64,000 bases of DNA from UMGS755 sp045590535 (GCA_045590535.1 JAZNRE010000005.1:62001-126000); one strand, 5' to 3'. Counted from the stretch's first letter, positions 34,600 through 43,746 are shown. The notes: generated by a model not told the origin, from the sequence alone. Numbers and translations are program-made.

Positions 34600-36297
34600 T
34601 TAAATTTCCATTTCTTCAAAAGCCGCAAGAACACCGTTATAAATGGCCTGTGCCAGTTTTTGTCTGTAAGTCTCTGTCATCATTTTAGCACATTCTTCCG
34701 GATTAGAAATGAAGCCGATTTCAATGAGTGTTGCCGGCATTTTGGTAGAATTGATAACCGCCAGGGTCTTTCCATCCTTCACACCACGGTTATAGGCACC
34801 GGTTTCATCAATCAGGCTTTCTAACATAATCTCAGAAAGTCGCTCACTTGTCATGCCGTTGGACACACTGCCGGCCTCAAGATAGCCATAGGTTTCAATA
34901 CCGTTAGCTGTATCGATGGTGGCGGAATTTGTGTGAACGCTCACAAAGAGCGAGGTGCCGGCATCGTTGGCAATGCTGCCCACACGGAGATAATCCACAT
35001 ACACATCTTCATCACGAATCATATGTACTTCAATGCCGTCGGCCTCTAACAGCTTTTGTGCCCTAATGGCAATATCTAAATTAAAATCTTTTTCCTTTGC
35101 CAGTATGGTAACGCCATCTTCTTCATAAGCTACGGCGCCGCCATCCACGCCGCCATGGCCTGCATCAAGAGTTACCGACCGGGGCAATGCCTTGTGAACC
35201 GACTTCATCCGCACCTCGCTGCCTTGCACATACATTTCCATGTTGGTGTTTTTCAATTCAACAGTAATAGTGCCGCTGGTTGCATCAGTACCCGGTGTAT
35301 ACAGCATTTTTTGGCCAAAATAGCCTGTCACTTTCTTTTCGGCTGGCTCTTCGGGTAAATTCTCGCCGGAAATGGGAATCACAAGTTTTGAGCCTTTTTG
35401 AACGGGAGTACCCATTTCAAGCTTAAACTTAATATAGTCACGACCACCCTCATAGCCATAAGTCACTTCTTCAAACACATCCGTGACCGGCGGATTTAAG
35501 GTGGGGTCAACGCTGATGGAAATGTATACATTTTTGCCTCTTGACCACACTTCATAGCCCAAATCCTCGGTTAAATCAAAGGCTACTCGTGCCGTCGTGG
35601 GCTGTTGACCAAATCGTATTTTTTGCAAATTGCCGCTTTCAAAGGGAATCACTTCCGGAATTTTGGTGTAAACACCGTCTACAATATCCACCACAAGGCG
35701 TGTGGGCTCTTTTAAGAGAAACGCATCATATTCAGGATCTTGGGTGTCAGTCATGATGGTTAAAAGAACATCGTTTTCGCTCTCTTGTTCATAGATCACT
35801 TTTGAAACGGTAATACCTTTGCGCTTCTCGTCTGTAATAGAAATGGTGTCGGTTGTTGAGTCAAATTCCACATTCATCCCCAGCTCTTCACCTACAAAGC
35901 GTGCAGGTATCATGGTGTAATCATTGATGATTTTCGGTGCAATGGGCATGGTTACGGTTTTGCCGTTTAAAGTGGCTTTGGTTTTATTGATAAACATTTC
36001 AAGTTTTGTTTCGCCCATAGTTACCGTCACCTTTTGCTGTGTGCCGTCCCAGGCCACTTTCGCCCCTAAGCCATCTTGAAAAACAGCTCGTGCCGGCACC
36101 ACCGAATAATCAGAAAAGACAATGGGCGGAATGGCCGGGGTTAAAAGCTGACCGTTTACTTTTAATTTAAATAAATTACCTTCGTAATCATGATAAGCCC
36201 CGTCATAAAAGAATTGGACCTTTTCTGCTGTGACTGTCAAAGAACAAAGGAGCATGCACAAAGTTATGACCATCATTAACCATTTTTTCATGTTCAA
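34600..36297 (-). CDS. N-acetylmuramoyl-L-alanine amidase with stalk and AMIN domains
   Basis: A 565-residue exported protein. A signal peptide (about 1-24) precedes two copper-amine-oxidase-like stalk repeats (SVVPARAVFQDGLGAKVAW; TMIPARFVGEELGMNVEF), an AMIN-type beta domain (about 160-270), a linker and a C-terminal zinc amidase_3 domain with DAGHGGVDGG, EKDFNLDIAIRAQ, SVHTNS and LIEIGFISN. It splits the glycan-peptide bond of peptidoglycan. A TTG at 36297, with GGAGG seven bases before it and overlapping the ruvX stop as TTGA, seems the start; ATG 36291 is the alternative. Confidence 0.92.
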   Translation of the reverse strand: MNMKKWLMMVITLCMLLCSLTVTAEKVQFFYDGAYHDYEGNLFKLKVNGQLLTPAIPPIVFSDYSVVPARAVFQDGLGAKVAWDGTQQKVTVTMGETKLEMFINKTKATLNGKTVTMPIAPKIINDYTMIPARFVGEELGMNVEFDSTTDTISITDEKRKGITVSKVIYEQESENDVLLTIMTDTQDPEYDAFLLKEPTRLVVDIVDGVYTKIPEVIPFESGNLQKIRFGQQPTTARVAFDLTEDLGYEVWSRGKNVYISISVDPTLNPPVTDVFEEVTYGYEGGRDYIKFKLEMGTPVQKGSKLVIPISGENLPEEPAEKKVTGYFGQKMLYTPGTDATSGTITVELKNTNMEMYVQGSEVRMKSVHKALPRSVTLDAGHGGVDGGAVAYEEDGVTILAKEKDFNLDIAIRAQKLLEADGIEVHMIRDEDVYVDYLRVGSIANDAGTSLFVSVHTNSATIDTANGIETYGYLEAGSVSNGMTSERLSEIMLESLIDETGAYNRGVKDGKTLAVINSTKMPATLIEIGFISNPEECAKMMTETYRQKLAQAIYNGVLAAFEEMEI

Positions 36298-36716
36298 TTT
36301 TGTTCCTCCATTCGTTTCAGAAACGCCATATACCCTTCTAAAATCAGGGTTGCCGCTACTGTATCAACAATATTTTTTCGTTTTTTGCCACGAACATCCA
36401 GCTCACTTAAAAAGCCGTGGGCTGCCACCGTTGTCAGCCTCTCATCCCAAAAAACAATTTCTGCATCGGTAAGCTCGCTCAGCTCTTTGGCAAAGGCTCT
36501 TGCCTTTTCTGCGCTGGCACCTTCTGTGTTGTTCATGTTTTTAGGCAGACCAACCACAATGCGCTCAACACCACTCTCTTTCACTAAATCTGCAACCTGC
36601 CCTGGCGCTTTGGGTGTCTGCTTCACATTGCCCCAACCTTGTGCGGTTATACATAAGGGGTCAGACATGGCAATGCCGATTCGTGCATCGCCGTAATCAA
36701 TTCCCATTAGTTTCAT
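36294..36716 (-). CDS. ruvX: Putative pre-16S rRNA nuclease / Holliday junction resolvase YqgF (RuvX)
   Basis: A 140-residue RNase H-fold protein. Motifs: MGIDYGDARIGIAMSDP with the first catalytic Asp, IVVGLPKNMNNTEG, FWDERLTTVAA, and the late VDTVAATLILEGYM. The family matures the 16S rRNA 5' end and has been linked to recombination. It sits between the envelope fusion gene and the amidase; the stop overlaps the amidase start. Confidence 0.93.
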   Translation of the reverse strand: MKLMGIDYGDARIGIAMSDPLCITAQGWGNVKQTPKAPGQVADLVKESGVERIVVGLPKNMNNTEGASAEKARAFAKELSELTDAEIVFWDERLTTVAAHGFLSELDVRGKKRKNIVDTVAATLILEGYMAFLKRMEEQN

Positions 36717-36748
36717 GGTTCTCCCTCCGCTTTGGCTTCAATCTTTCA

Positions 36749-38971
36749 TTAACCGATGATGGAGCTTGCAACCTCTGCATTCTTTTTTGCCAATGTGCAA
36801 AGTGTTGCCTGCTTATCCATCAAAGTCTTTCGAATTTCATCATAGTGTTCATAGACATTAAGAACGGCTTCTTCAACCTCTTTTGCTGTCAGCGTTTCGA
36901 CAGAGATGGCTGCACCAATGCCAATGTAGTCCATAAAGGCATCCACTTTAGAGTCATATGAAAGACCAATGGTGGGAACATGTGCATTAGCGGCATAAAT
37001 CAGTGAATGCAGGCGCTCTGCCAGTAAAAGTTCCATACGGCTGATGAGACCTATCATTTCCTGCGCCGAAACCGCCTGGGGTAAAATATGTGCCTTGCAG
37101 GGTAACTGGCCCACAATTCTTTGTGAAATTTCATAATCTTCAGGGTATTGCATGGGCAGAAAAACAGGTGTTAAACCCCGTTTTTCACAAATGCTGCCAA
37201 TGGCCTCTGCCAAGTTCTTTTCAAAAGTCTCGCTGCAATTCTTCCAAGGACGAACCGAAATGCCCAGCAGCTTATCCTCACCACAAATGCCTTGCTCTTG
37301 CATGAGTTTTTGGATGCTGTCCTCATCGGCCGGGCGGATATCCAAAGCCGGGTCGGCCGTGACCAAAACCGTTTCGGTGTTCACGCCCAAGCTTGCAAGC
37401 TCTTCCATGGAGGCTTGCTCACGCAAAGTGATCGCCGAAACCTTGTTGAGCGTTTCTTTTACGACTTTTCGATTTTTAGCCCGCAGAACAGGACCAATGC
37501 CGTTTGCATAAAGCATCACACGGGTGCCCACCCGCAAAGCCGTTTGAATTAAAAACAAATAATATCGCAGTGAACGGCTCGATGTGACATCCTGAAGCAA
37601 GCTGCCACCGCCGCTTATAAACAGTTTTGCCTGCTTCATTGCCTTTTTAATCTTACAGTAGTTATAACGGTTGATGGATGAAACCCCGTGTGCTTTTTCA
37701 GTTGCTCTTGGATTTTTGGAAAGAACACACAACGAAAGCTCAGGATTTACCTGGCGCAGATGCTTCAGCATGGCAGAGAGCAGCGCCTCATCGCCGGAAT
37801 TGCCATAGCCATAATAACCGGAAATGACCACATCCCACGGTTTTGGGTTAACCGCACCGCAATACATGGCCACATTATCCGCCGCCATTTTGGATACGGA
37901 ATAGTAATTGCAAATAACTTCTCTTGAATAAGCACCCCAATGCTCTTTCTGCGCTTCATCCGCTGAAAGCACCGCTTTCACATCGGCCAGTAACAACTCC
38001 GGTGTGGATTGCACCAAACCACGACAGCAGAAATTGGTGTCAATACCTGTTTGCAGCTTGCTTTCATCAAAAATGCCCAGGTACCCTTCATTACCTGCCA
38101 CAATCACAGGCTTAGCGCAGGACATAGCCTCTAAGGCGGAACGAGAAACACCCACAAATAAGTCAGACATGGCTGCAAAGTGCTGAATGTCGGTGCGTCC
38201 GCCGGTTAAAACAACCATGCGGCGTCCGATTTTATTGTTCACTTCATCCGCTAAAGCTTTCAGCTTATCAAACACATTGCCGCTGCCCACAATTACAATC
38301 TCGGTGCCGGGAAAAGCCTCATCAATCATAGGTGCAATCTCCGTCAGGTGAAAGGCCACCAGGGCTCTGTCTTCATCCATACGGCTGATATACACAATCT
38401 TGCGGCTCTCCTTTTGCAGAGAAAATTCCTCTAACACCGATGAAAAATCTGTGGTTTGAGAGAATTTATTGGTGTCAATGCCGTTAATGGTCACATAAAT
38501 GTCATTGGGGTCGGTTCCATAGTTATCCATTAGATAGGTTTTAATGTCCTCGCTGACGGACATAACCTTTTCGCCCCAGTTTGACAGATATTTAAAACCA
38601 TAATTGGTACGAAACACCCAATGGGCTGTGGTGACAAAGGTGAAGTTCATAAAAGGATGCAAAAGCCCGCACAAAAAGGCAGGAATGCGTCCGTGAGCAT
38701 GCACAATGTCAATGTTTTCTTTTTTAATAATGCGCTTAAGTGCTGCCAAAGAGGTGAGCACCTTGTCGGGCCGTTTTGTGTGCATGGGCACCTTATAATG
38801 CTTAATGCCGGCCTCTGCAAGAGGCGCCTCATAAACGCCGCCGCTGGAAGCCACAATCACCTGAAAGCCCTGACGGGCCAGCTCCAGGCTCAACTCAAGC
38901 ACATGGGTTTCGGCACCGCCAATTTCAAGACCCATCAGCGTCATTAAAATCTTTTTATCCTTAATATCCAT
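36749..38971 (-). CDS. csaB: Glycosyltransferase 4 - CsaB polysaccharide pyruvyl transferase fusion
   Basis: A 740-residue fusion. The N-terminal part (about 1-385) is a GT-B glycosyltransferase: GLEIGGAETHVLELSLEL, IVHAHGRIPAFL, DLFVGVSRSALEAMSCAKPVI. The C-terminal part (about 390-740) is CsaB: ISGYYGYGNSGDEALL, LFISGGGSLLQDVTSSRSL, MLYANGIGP, and LLAERLHSLIYAANAHVP. CsaB adds pyruvate to secondary cell-wall polymer so that SLH-domain proteins can bind. Fused to a glycosyltransferase it may build and pyruvylate the polymer in one protein. ATG 38971 follows AAAGGAG; an in-frame ATG at 38989 lacks support. The gene opens a csaB-ruvX-amidase transcript. Confidence 0.9.
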   Translation of the reverse strand: MDIKDKKILMTLMGLEIGGAETHVLELSLELARQGFQVIVASSGGVYEAPLAEAGIKHYKVPMHTKRPDKVLTSLAALKRIIKKENIDIVHAHGRIPAFLCGLLHPFMNFTFVTTAHWVFRTNYGFKYLSNWGEKVMSVSEDIKTYLMDNYGTDPNDIYVTINGIDTNKFSQTTDFSSVLEEFSLQKESRKIVYISRMDEDRALVAFHLTEIAPMIDEAFPGTEIVIVGSGNVFDKLKALADEVNNKIGRRMVVLTGGRTDIQHFAAMSDLFVGVSRSALEAMSCAKPVIVAGNEGYLGIFDESKLQTGIDTNFCCRGLVQSTPELLLADVKAVLSADEAQKEHWGAYSREVICNYYSVSKMAADNVAMYCGAVNPKPWDVVISGYYGYGNSGDEALLSAMLKHLRQVNPELSLCVLSKNPRATEKAHGVSSINRYNYCKIKKAMKQAKLFISGGGSLLQDVTSSRSLRYYLFLIQTALRVGTRVMLYANGIGPVLRAKNRKVVKETLNKVSAITLREQASMEELASLGVNTETVLVTADPALDIRPADEDSIQKLMQEQGICGEDKLLGISVRPWKNCSETFEKNLAEAIGSICEKRGLTPVFLPMQYPEDYEISQRIVGQLPCKAHILPQAVSAQEMIGLISRMELLLAERLHSLIYAANAHVPTIGLSYDSKVDAFMDYIGIGAAISVETLTAKEVEEAVLNVYEHYDEIRKTLMDKQATLCTLAKKNAEVASSIIG

Positions 38972-39065
38972 GGGGCGTACTCCTTTCAAAATCCAAAGGG
39001 CTACACGGTTGTAGATGTCAAATTATCTCAAATCAGGCAGAATCATGCAACAATCATCTGTCATA

Positions 39066-39093
39066 AGTATACAATACCATTTTGATTATACAA
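39066..39093 (-). promoter_or_regulatory. Possible promoter of the csaB-ruvX-amidase unit
   Basis: Minus strand: TTGTAT (39093-39088), 16-bp spacer, TATACT (39071-39066). The leader to the ATG is about 90 nt. The rest of the 38972-39257 gap is AT-rich and shows only the serA terminator. Confidence 0.45.
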
Positions 39094-39197
39094 TACTATT
39101 CCCCTTTTTTCAATGTTTTCCCCCGGATTGTAACAAAATCTTAAATATGCTTTCATGGTGTTGACACATAACCGCAGTAAAGGATGCCGGCAGGGCA

Positions 39198-39238
39198 TAA
39201 AAAAAGGATTGCAAAAACAAAGTTTTCACAATCCTTTT
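39198..39238 (-). terminator. Terminator after serA
   Basis: A stem AAAGGATTG/CAATCCTTT (39202-39211 with 39230-39238), read on the minus strand, is followed by a run of T (the A-run at 39199-39205). It ends serC-serA. Confidence 0.75.
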
Positions 39239-39257
39239 CACTTACAATTTTTAAAGC

Positions 39258-40424
39258 TTACCGCAAAATGCGAACACGCAAAACGCCTTCAATGGCATTG
39301 AGCTTTTCTTCAATATCCCCTGGGATGTCACCATCGATATCCATAATGGTGTAAGCCGCTTCTTTTTTATTCTTATTGGTCATGTTTAAAATGTTCAAAT
39401 GCTTTTCAGCAAAGAGGGCTGAGAATTGGCTCAGCATTGTGGGAACATTTTTATGCAAAATGGTGATGCGGACAGCACCTTCACGCTCTGCATAGCAAGC
39501 AGGGAAATTCACGGAATTGGTGATGTTTCCGTTTTCTAAATAATCCACCAGCTCTTGGGCTGCCATTTCGGCGCAGTTTTCTTCTGATTCAGGAGTTGAA
39601 GCACCTAAATGGGGGATGATAACGGTGTTTTCCATAGACAAAACAGCTTCATCAGGGAAATCAGTTACATAGCAAGCCACTTTCTTCTCTTCAATGGCTG
39701 TTGCCAAATGCGCTGCATTCACCAAACCGCCGCGAGAGAAGTTCAAAATGCGAACGCCGTCTTTCATCAGCTTTAAGGTATCCGAGTTAATCATACCCTT
39801 AGTGGAATCGTTAAGGGGAACATGTAAGGTGATATAATCACTGTTTGCAAAAACCTCATTCATGTCCTTTGCCTTTTGAATGCTGCGGGACAGATGCCAT
39901 GCTGAATCAATGGTCAGGTAGGGGTCATAGCCGATAACATCCATGCCCAAATTGTGTGCTGCATTGGCAACCATAACACCAATGGCACCCAGACCGATAA
40001 CACCCAGCTTTTTGCCCTTAATTTCAGGGCCGGCAAACTGGCCTTTGCCCTTTTCAACCAGCTTGGGAATGTCAGCACCCTTGCCGATGAGTGTTTTAGC
40101 CCATTCAATGCCGCCTACTACATTACGGCTGGCAAGCAAAAGACCTGTGATAACCAATTCTTTAACCGCATTGGCATTGGCACCCGGTGTGTTAAACACA
40201 ACAATGCCCTTTTCTGTGCATGCATCAATGGGAATGTTGTTCACGCCGGCGCCGGCACGGGCTACCGCCTTTAAGTTTTCAGGCAGTGCCATATCATGCA
40301 TTGAAAAACTGCGCAAAATGATACCATCAGGATTTTCGCAGGTGTCAGACACCTGATAGGCATCGGGGCTGAATTTATCAAGACCCTGGGGCGCAATTTT
40401 GTTAAGCGTTAATATATCAAACAT
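39258..40424 (-). CDS. serA: D-3-phosphoglycerate dehydrogenase (SerA type)
   Basis: A 388-residue NAD-dependent 2-hydroxyacid dehydrogenase that starts serine synthesis. The Rossmann motif is VIGLGAIGVMVANAAHNLG, the catalytic region includes ILNFSRGGLVNAAHL (Arg) and IPHLGASTPESEENC (His). A C-terminal ACT domain (about 310-388) probably senses serine. No intervening ASB domain is present, so it is a short-type enzyme. It follows serC by 16 bp in the same transcript; serB is not adjacent. Confidence 0.93.
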   Translation of the reverse strand: MFDILTLNKIAPQGLDKFSPDAYQVSDTCENPDGIILRSFSMHDMALPENLKAVARAGAGVNNIPIDACTEKGIVVFNTPGANANAVKELVITGLLLASRNVVGGIEWAKTLIGKGADIPKLVEKGKGQFAGPEIKGKKLGVIGLGAIGVMVANAAHNLGMDVIGYDPYLTIDSAWHLSRSIQKAKDMNEVFANSDYITLHVPLNDSTKGMINSDTLKLMKDGVRILNFSRGGLVNAAHLATAIEEKKVACYVTDFPDEAVLSMENTVIIPHLGASTPESEENCAEMAAQELVDYLENGNITNSVNFPACYAEREGAVRITILHKNVPTMLSQFSALFAEKHLNILNMTNKNKKEAAYTIMDIDGDIPGDIEEKLNAIEGVLRVRILR

Positions 40425-40440
40425 AAGTTACCCTCTGCTT

Positions 40441-41517
40441 TCAATTATTTTTTTCAAATTCTTTCATGAATGCCACAAGCTTTTCCACGCCTTCAAAGGG
40501 CATAGCGTTATAGATGCTGGCACGCATGCCGCCAACGGTGCGGTGACCCTTTAAGTTCACAAAGCCTGCTGCTTTTGCTTCTTTAATGAACTTTGCATTC
40601 AGTTCGTCAGAATCGGTCACAAAAGGCACATTCATCAAGGAACGGTCCTTTGCCACAACGGTTCCACGGAACATGGATGAACTATCAAGATAATCATATA
40701 AAATCTTGGCTTTTTTCAGGTTGATTTCATGCATAGCTTCAATGCCGCCCAAAGCATCCAACCATTCAAGCACCAGCTTGCAGATGTAAATACCATAAGT
40801 CGGCGGTGTGTTATACATCGAGCCGTTGTCTGCATGAATCTGATAGTCAAACATGGTGGGTGTGCCCTCTTTGGTGAAGCCTAAAAGGTCTTCGCGGATA
40901 ATCACAACCGTCACACCGGCAGGACCCATGTTTTTCTGTGCGCCTGCATAAAGCATGCCAAATTTTGACACATCAATGGGCTGTGACAAAATGTTGGAAG
41001 AAATATCAGCCACTAAAGGCACATTGCCTGTGTCAGGCAGTTCTGTGTAGCGTGTGCCATAAATGGTGTTATTAAATGTGATATGAAAATAATCTGCATC
41101 GGGGGTAAAGGTGCTGGGGTCAAGTTCAGGAATGTATGAAAAGGTCTTATCAGCAGAGCTTGCAACACGATTAACTGTGCCATATTTCTCTGCCTCTTGA
41201 GCTGCCTTTTTAGACCACTGACCTGTGATGACATAATCTGCCTTGCCTGTTCTCATTAAGTTCAAAGGAATCATGGCAAACTGACTGGAGGCACCACCCT
41301 GCAAAAACAAAACTTTGTAATTTGTGGGGATGTTCATCAATTTACGCAGAAGTGCCTCTGCGCCTTGAATAATCGCTTCATAATCGGATGATCGATGACT
41401 CATCTCCATAACTGACATGCCGCTTTCGGCATAGTTAAGCATTTGTTCTGCCGCTTTTTCCAAGACTGCTTCCGGCAACATTGAAGGGCCTGCCGAAAAA
41501 TTGTACACTCTACTCAT
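40441..41517 (-). CDS. serC: Phosphoserine aminotransferase (SerC)
   Basis: A 358-residue PLP enzyme (class V). Start RVYNFSAGPSMLPEAVLEKA is diagnostic; the PLP lysine is in YAGAQKNMGPAGVT (near 193), and the late segment GHRTVGGMRASIYNAMPFEGV fits. It converts 3-phosphohydroxypyruvate to phosphoserine. ATG 41517 follows GTGGAGG; an upstream in-frame start lacks support. A strong promoter lies upstream. Confidence 0.96.
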   Translation of the reverse strand: MSRVYNFSAGPSMLPEAVLEKAAEQMLNYAESGMSVMEMSHRSSDYEAIIQGAEALLRKLMNIPTNYKVLFLQGGASSQFAMIPLNLMRTGKADYVITGQWSKKAAQEAEKYGTVNRVASSADKTFSYIPELDPSTFTPDADYFHITFNNTIYGTRYTELPDTGNVPLVADISSNILSQPIDVSKFGMLYAGAQKNMGPAGVTVVIIREDLLGFTKEGTPTMFDYQIHADNGSMYNTPPTYGIYICKLVLEWLDALGGIEAMHEINLKKAKILYDYLDSSSMFRGTVVAKDRSLMNVPFVTDSDELNAKFIKEAKAAGFVNLKGHRTVGGMRASIYNAMPFEGVEKLVAFMKEFEKNN

Positions 41518-41551
41518 TGTGACAACCTCCACTTAATAAAATATTGAAATA

Positions 41552-41580
41552 ATTATATTATAATAGGGCCTAAAAGTCAA
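41552..41580 (-). promoter_or_regulatory. Promoter of serC-serA
   Basis: Minus strand: TTGACT (41580-41575), 17-bp spacer, TATAAT (41557-41552). A second TATAAT overlaps five bases upstream at an unlikely spacing. Confidence 0.75.
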
Positions 41581-41704
41581 GGTATTTTTCACTTATTGTG
41601 GAGAATGCACAGTTTTATTGCCCATTCTCATCACAATTTTTTTAAAAAAATACTTTCCTTTTCTAACATTTTATGTTACAATGAAAAAAAGGCACACAAA
41701 TGCC

Positions 41705-41720
41705 CGGTAGCCATCTACCG
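41705..41720 (+). promoter_or_regulatory. Small leader hairpin before the ferredoxin gene
   Basis: CGGTAG/CTACCG with loop CCAT lies in the untranslated leader 40 nt before the ferredoxin start. A weak -10 (TACAAT, 41677-41682) lies upstream. It may stabilise the mRNA; no regulatory role can be shown. Confidence 0.35.
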
Positions 41721-41760
41721 AATCCATTAGGATTTTGACGAACTTAAGGAGGTGCAAAGA

Positions 41761-41931
41761 ATGGCTTACAAAATTACAGATGAATGCATCAGCTGTGGTG
41801 CTTGCGAGGATCAGTGCCCCGTTAGCTGCATCAGCGCTGGTGACGCTATCTACACCATCGATGCTGACAGCTGCATCGACTGCGGTAACTGCGCCGCTGC
41901 TTGTCCTGTAGGTGCTCCTCAGGCTGAGTAA
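41761..41931 (+). CDS. 2[4Fe-4S] ferredoxin
   Basis: A 56-residue clostridial-type ferredoxin. Two CxxCxxCxxxC clusters are visible: C9, C12, C15, C19 and C38, C41, C44, C48, each followed by Pro. An extra Cys lies at 23. It is a low-potential electron carrier for hydrogenase, PFOR and similar enzymes. Strong AAGGAGGTG before the ATG, and a terminator just after, imply an abundant monocistronic message. Confidence 0.95.
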   Translation: MAYKITDECISCGACEDQCPVSCISAGDAIYTIDADSCIDCGNCAAACPVGAPQAE

Positions 41932-41945
41932 TTATGTTACATATG

Positions 41946-41984
41946 AAAAAGGATTGCTGCAAGGTTTTGCGCAGTCCTTTTTTA
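41946..41984 (+). terminator. Terminator after the ferredoxin gene
   Basis: A stem of about 12 bp (41946-41957 with 41971-41982) then T run. Confidence 0.8.
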
Positions 41985-42032
41985 TTTATAACGGTTTTGG
42001 CTGTCTCTTGCTTTTTTACCACATTTTGTGCC

Positions 42033-42061
42033 TTGCACCACCCCCTTTTCTTTTGTATAAT
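42033..42061 (+). promoter_or_regulatory. Promoter of the small membrane protein gene
   Basis: TTGCAC (42033-42038), 17-bp spacer, TATAAT (42056-42061), about 38 nt before the ATG at 42099. It supports the small gene as real. Confidence 0.65.
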
Positions 42062-42098
42062 AAATATACAGGTAAATTGAAAGAATTGAGGGATAAAC

Positions 42099-42332
42099 AT
42101 GAAATTGAGGTCATCAAAAAAGAAGAGCGGAACTATGCACAAAACTGCCCGTTTTGTTATTCGCTGGGGCACTTTGGCGGCTCTTTTTGTGCTGCTATGC
42201 GGATTTTTGCCACCCCGAAGTTCTTTTTTAGCCATCTCAATGTGCAAAACCGCCGTGAGCATGTTTGCCCTTTCTGTCGTGGGCGGCTTGCTGATGGATG
42301 TAATTGCCATGCGGATGGGATTGCGGCAATAA
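42099..42332 (+). CDS. Small basic membrane protein of unknown function
   Basis: A 77-residue protein. A lysine/arginine-rich N-terminus (KLRSSKKKSG) is followed by two hydrophobic stretches (WGTLAALFVLLCGFLP and MFALSVVGGLLMDVIAM), giving a probable two-pass membrane protein. It has its own promoter, a GAGGG ribosome site and a terminator, which support it as real. The family is not recognised, and no link to the neighbouring ferredoxin or 3D protein is shown. Confidence 0.65.
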   Translation: MKLRSSKKKSGTMHKTARFVIRWGTLAALFVLLCGFLPPRSSFLAISMCKTAVSMFALSVVGGLLMDVIAMRMGLRQ

Positions 42333-42350
42333 TATTCCTTTGCATAAAAT

Positions 42351-42395
42351 AAAGACTGCAGAATCGGGCTTTTGCCTTTTTCTGCAGTCTTTTTA
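42351..42395. terminator. Bidirectional terminator between convergent genes
   Basis: AAAGACTGCAGAA (42351-42363) pairs with TTCTGCAGTCTTT (42380-42392) and is flanked by A and T runs. It serves the small membrane protein gene and probably the convergent 3D-protein gene ending at 42410. Confidence 0.8.
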
Positions 42396-42409
42396 TGTTC
42401 ATTTTAAAC

Positions 42410-43468
42410 CTATTCCAAAACATACACACGGGCGGTTCTCCGTCCAAATCGGTAACATTCTGAGGTTGTGTTGTAAAACAGGTCGATTCGGTTGCCCTTA
42501 ATGGCACCGCCGGTATCGCCTGCAATGGCATAGCCATAAACCCAGGCGCCGTCAGGGGATTCAATATACAGTTTAGAGCCTAAGGGAATCACCCGGGGGT
42601 CTACGGCAATAACACCGTAATTAGCCGGACGACCTGAAGCGGTGCGGTTACCCACATTATAGCTATAGGCTGTGGCTGTGCAGTCAATCACCTTTTTAAC
42701 CTTGAGTTCAGAAGTAGAGGCTGTCACAATTTTGTTACCCTGAACGCCTTCTTCCACAACAGCATCAACAGGTGCTACTAAAATGGTTTCAGAAACAGCC
42801 TCACGACCGATTTCTTCACCATCTTTAGTGGTGACCTTATAAGTTACCTCACAGGTGCCATCCTTACCCTCGGTGATGGGAACAGAATGACCTGCAAATT
42901 TATCATAGTTTGGAATAACCACAGTGTTATAAGGCTTGGTTTCAACACGCTTTTCTTCTGTCACCTTCACCCGATAAATCCGTGCATTCATGGCGTCTTT
43001 AACCGGTGTATCCGGCCAGGGCAGCATCTCGTCAAGCTCACCCACGGTCACGCCGCATTCTGCCAGTGCATCAGCTAAAATCGGCTCGCAGCTGTAAATA
43101 TCACGGGTAACGCCATCAACTGTTAAAACAATTTTTTTAGCCCGCTCAACCACAATGGTTGCATTGTTTCGCAAAAAGGAGTGAAGGGGTGCTGAAATTC
43201 TGTCCCCCGCATTTAAAACAATGCCCTGCTCAGCTAAAAATTCTTCTACATAAACGCGGCTGGTGGTTACCTGTCGGCTTTCTTCTCCAATAACCAATGT
43301 AACATCTTTTGTCACAACAAAGCCGAAAAGCATCGAGGTAACAGCCATTAAAATAACCAATGTGCTGAAAGTCATCAATATGTTACGCTTTGAAATAAAC
43401 TTTTTGAGTGTCTGATTATGCAACACGATATCCACACATCCTTTCTGTTTCAGCATATGAAAAACCAT
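42410..43468 (-). CDS. G5/DUF348 - 3D domain cell-wall protein (YabE/Rpf-like)
   Basis: A 352-residue exported protein. A membrane/signal segment (about 30-52) precedes DUF348-like repeats (VTLVIGEESRQVTTSRVYVEEFLAEQG; KIVLTVDGVTRDIYS), a G5 domain (about 160-240) and a C-terminal 3D domain: ATAYSYNVGNRTASGRPANYG, VIAVDPRVIPLGSKLYI, and AGDTGGAIKGNRIDLFY with three conserved Asp. Such 3D domains are lytic-transglycosylase-like. It probably remodels peptidoglycan, perhaps at germination or growth. The start is uncertain: the first ATG at 43468 has a weak ribosome site. Confidence 0.85.
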   Translation of the reverse strand: MVFHMLKQKGCVDIVLHNQTLKKFISKRNILMTFSTLVILMAVTSMLFGFVVTKDVTLVIGEESRQVTTSRVYVEEFLAEQGIVLNAGDRISAPLHSFLRNNATIVVERAKKIVLTVDGVTRDIYSCEPILADALAECGVTVGELDEMLPWPDTPVKDAMNARIYRVKVTEEKRVETKPYNTVVIPNYDKFAGHSVPITEGKDGTCEVTYKVTTKDGEEIGREAVSETILVAPVDAVVEEGVQGNKIVTASTSELKVKKVIDCTATAYSYNVGNRTASGRPANYGVIAVDPRVIPLGSKLYIESPDGAWVYGYAIAGDTGGAIKGNRIDLFYNTTSECYRFGRRTARVYVLE

Positions 43469-43535
43469 CGTAAATAATCACAAAAATATAACGCATTTGT
43501 TACAAAATTGTTTCATTTTCAAAAACGCAGGGACT

Positions 43536-43564
43536 ATTATAAAACATTTTCAGTCAAAAGTCAA
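43536..43564 (-). promoter_or_regulatory. Promoter of the 3D-domain gene
   Basis: Minus strand: TTGACT (43564-43559), 17-bp spacer, TATAAT (43541-43536). A second AGTCAA copy lies seven bases closer. In the 341-bp gap 43469-43809 only this and the addB promoter are seen. Confidence 0.7.
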
Positions 43565-43717
43565 ACATTTTTCTCATTTTAAGCAGAAAACATTCATGGT
43601 CTTGCTTGGTAATTTGTTCCAAAAGTCTGTGGAAATCCTTTTGTCCAGTAGTGTATCGCTGTTTTTGTAAAAATATACCAATTTTTTGCGTTTTTTTCGT
43701 TTTTTGCTTTGATTTCA

Positions 43718-43746
43718 TTGACCAATAGCCGTTTTTGTGATAAAAT
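43718..43746 (+). promoter_or_regulatory. Promoter of addB
   Basis: TTGACC (43718-43723), 17-bp spacer, TAAAAT (43741-43746), about 60 nt before the addB ATG. Confidence 0.65.
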
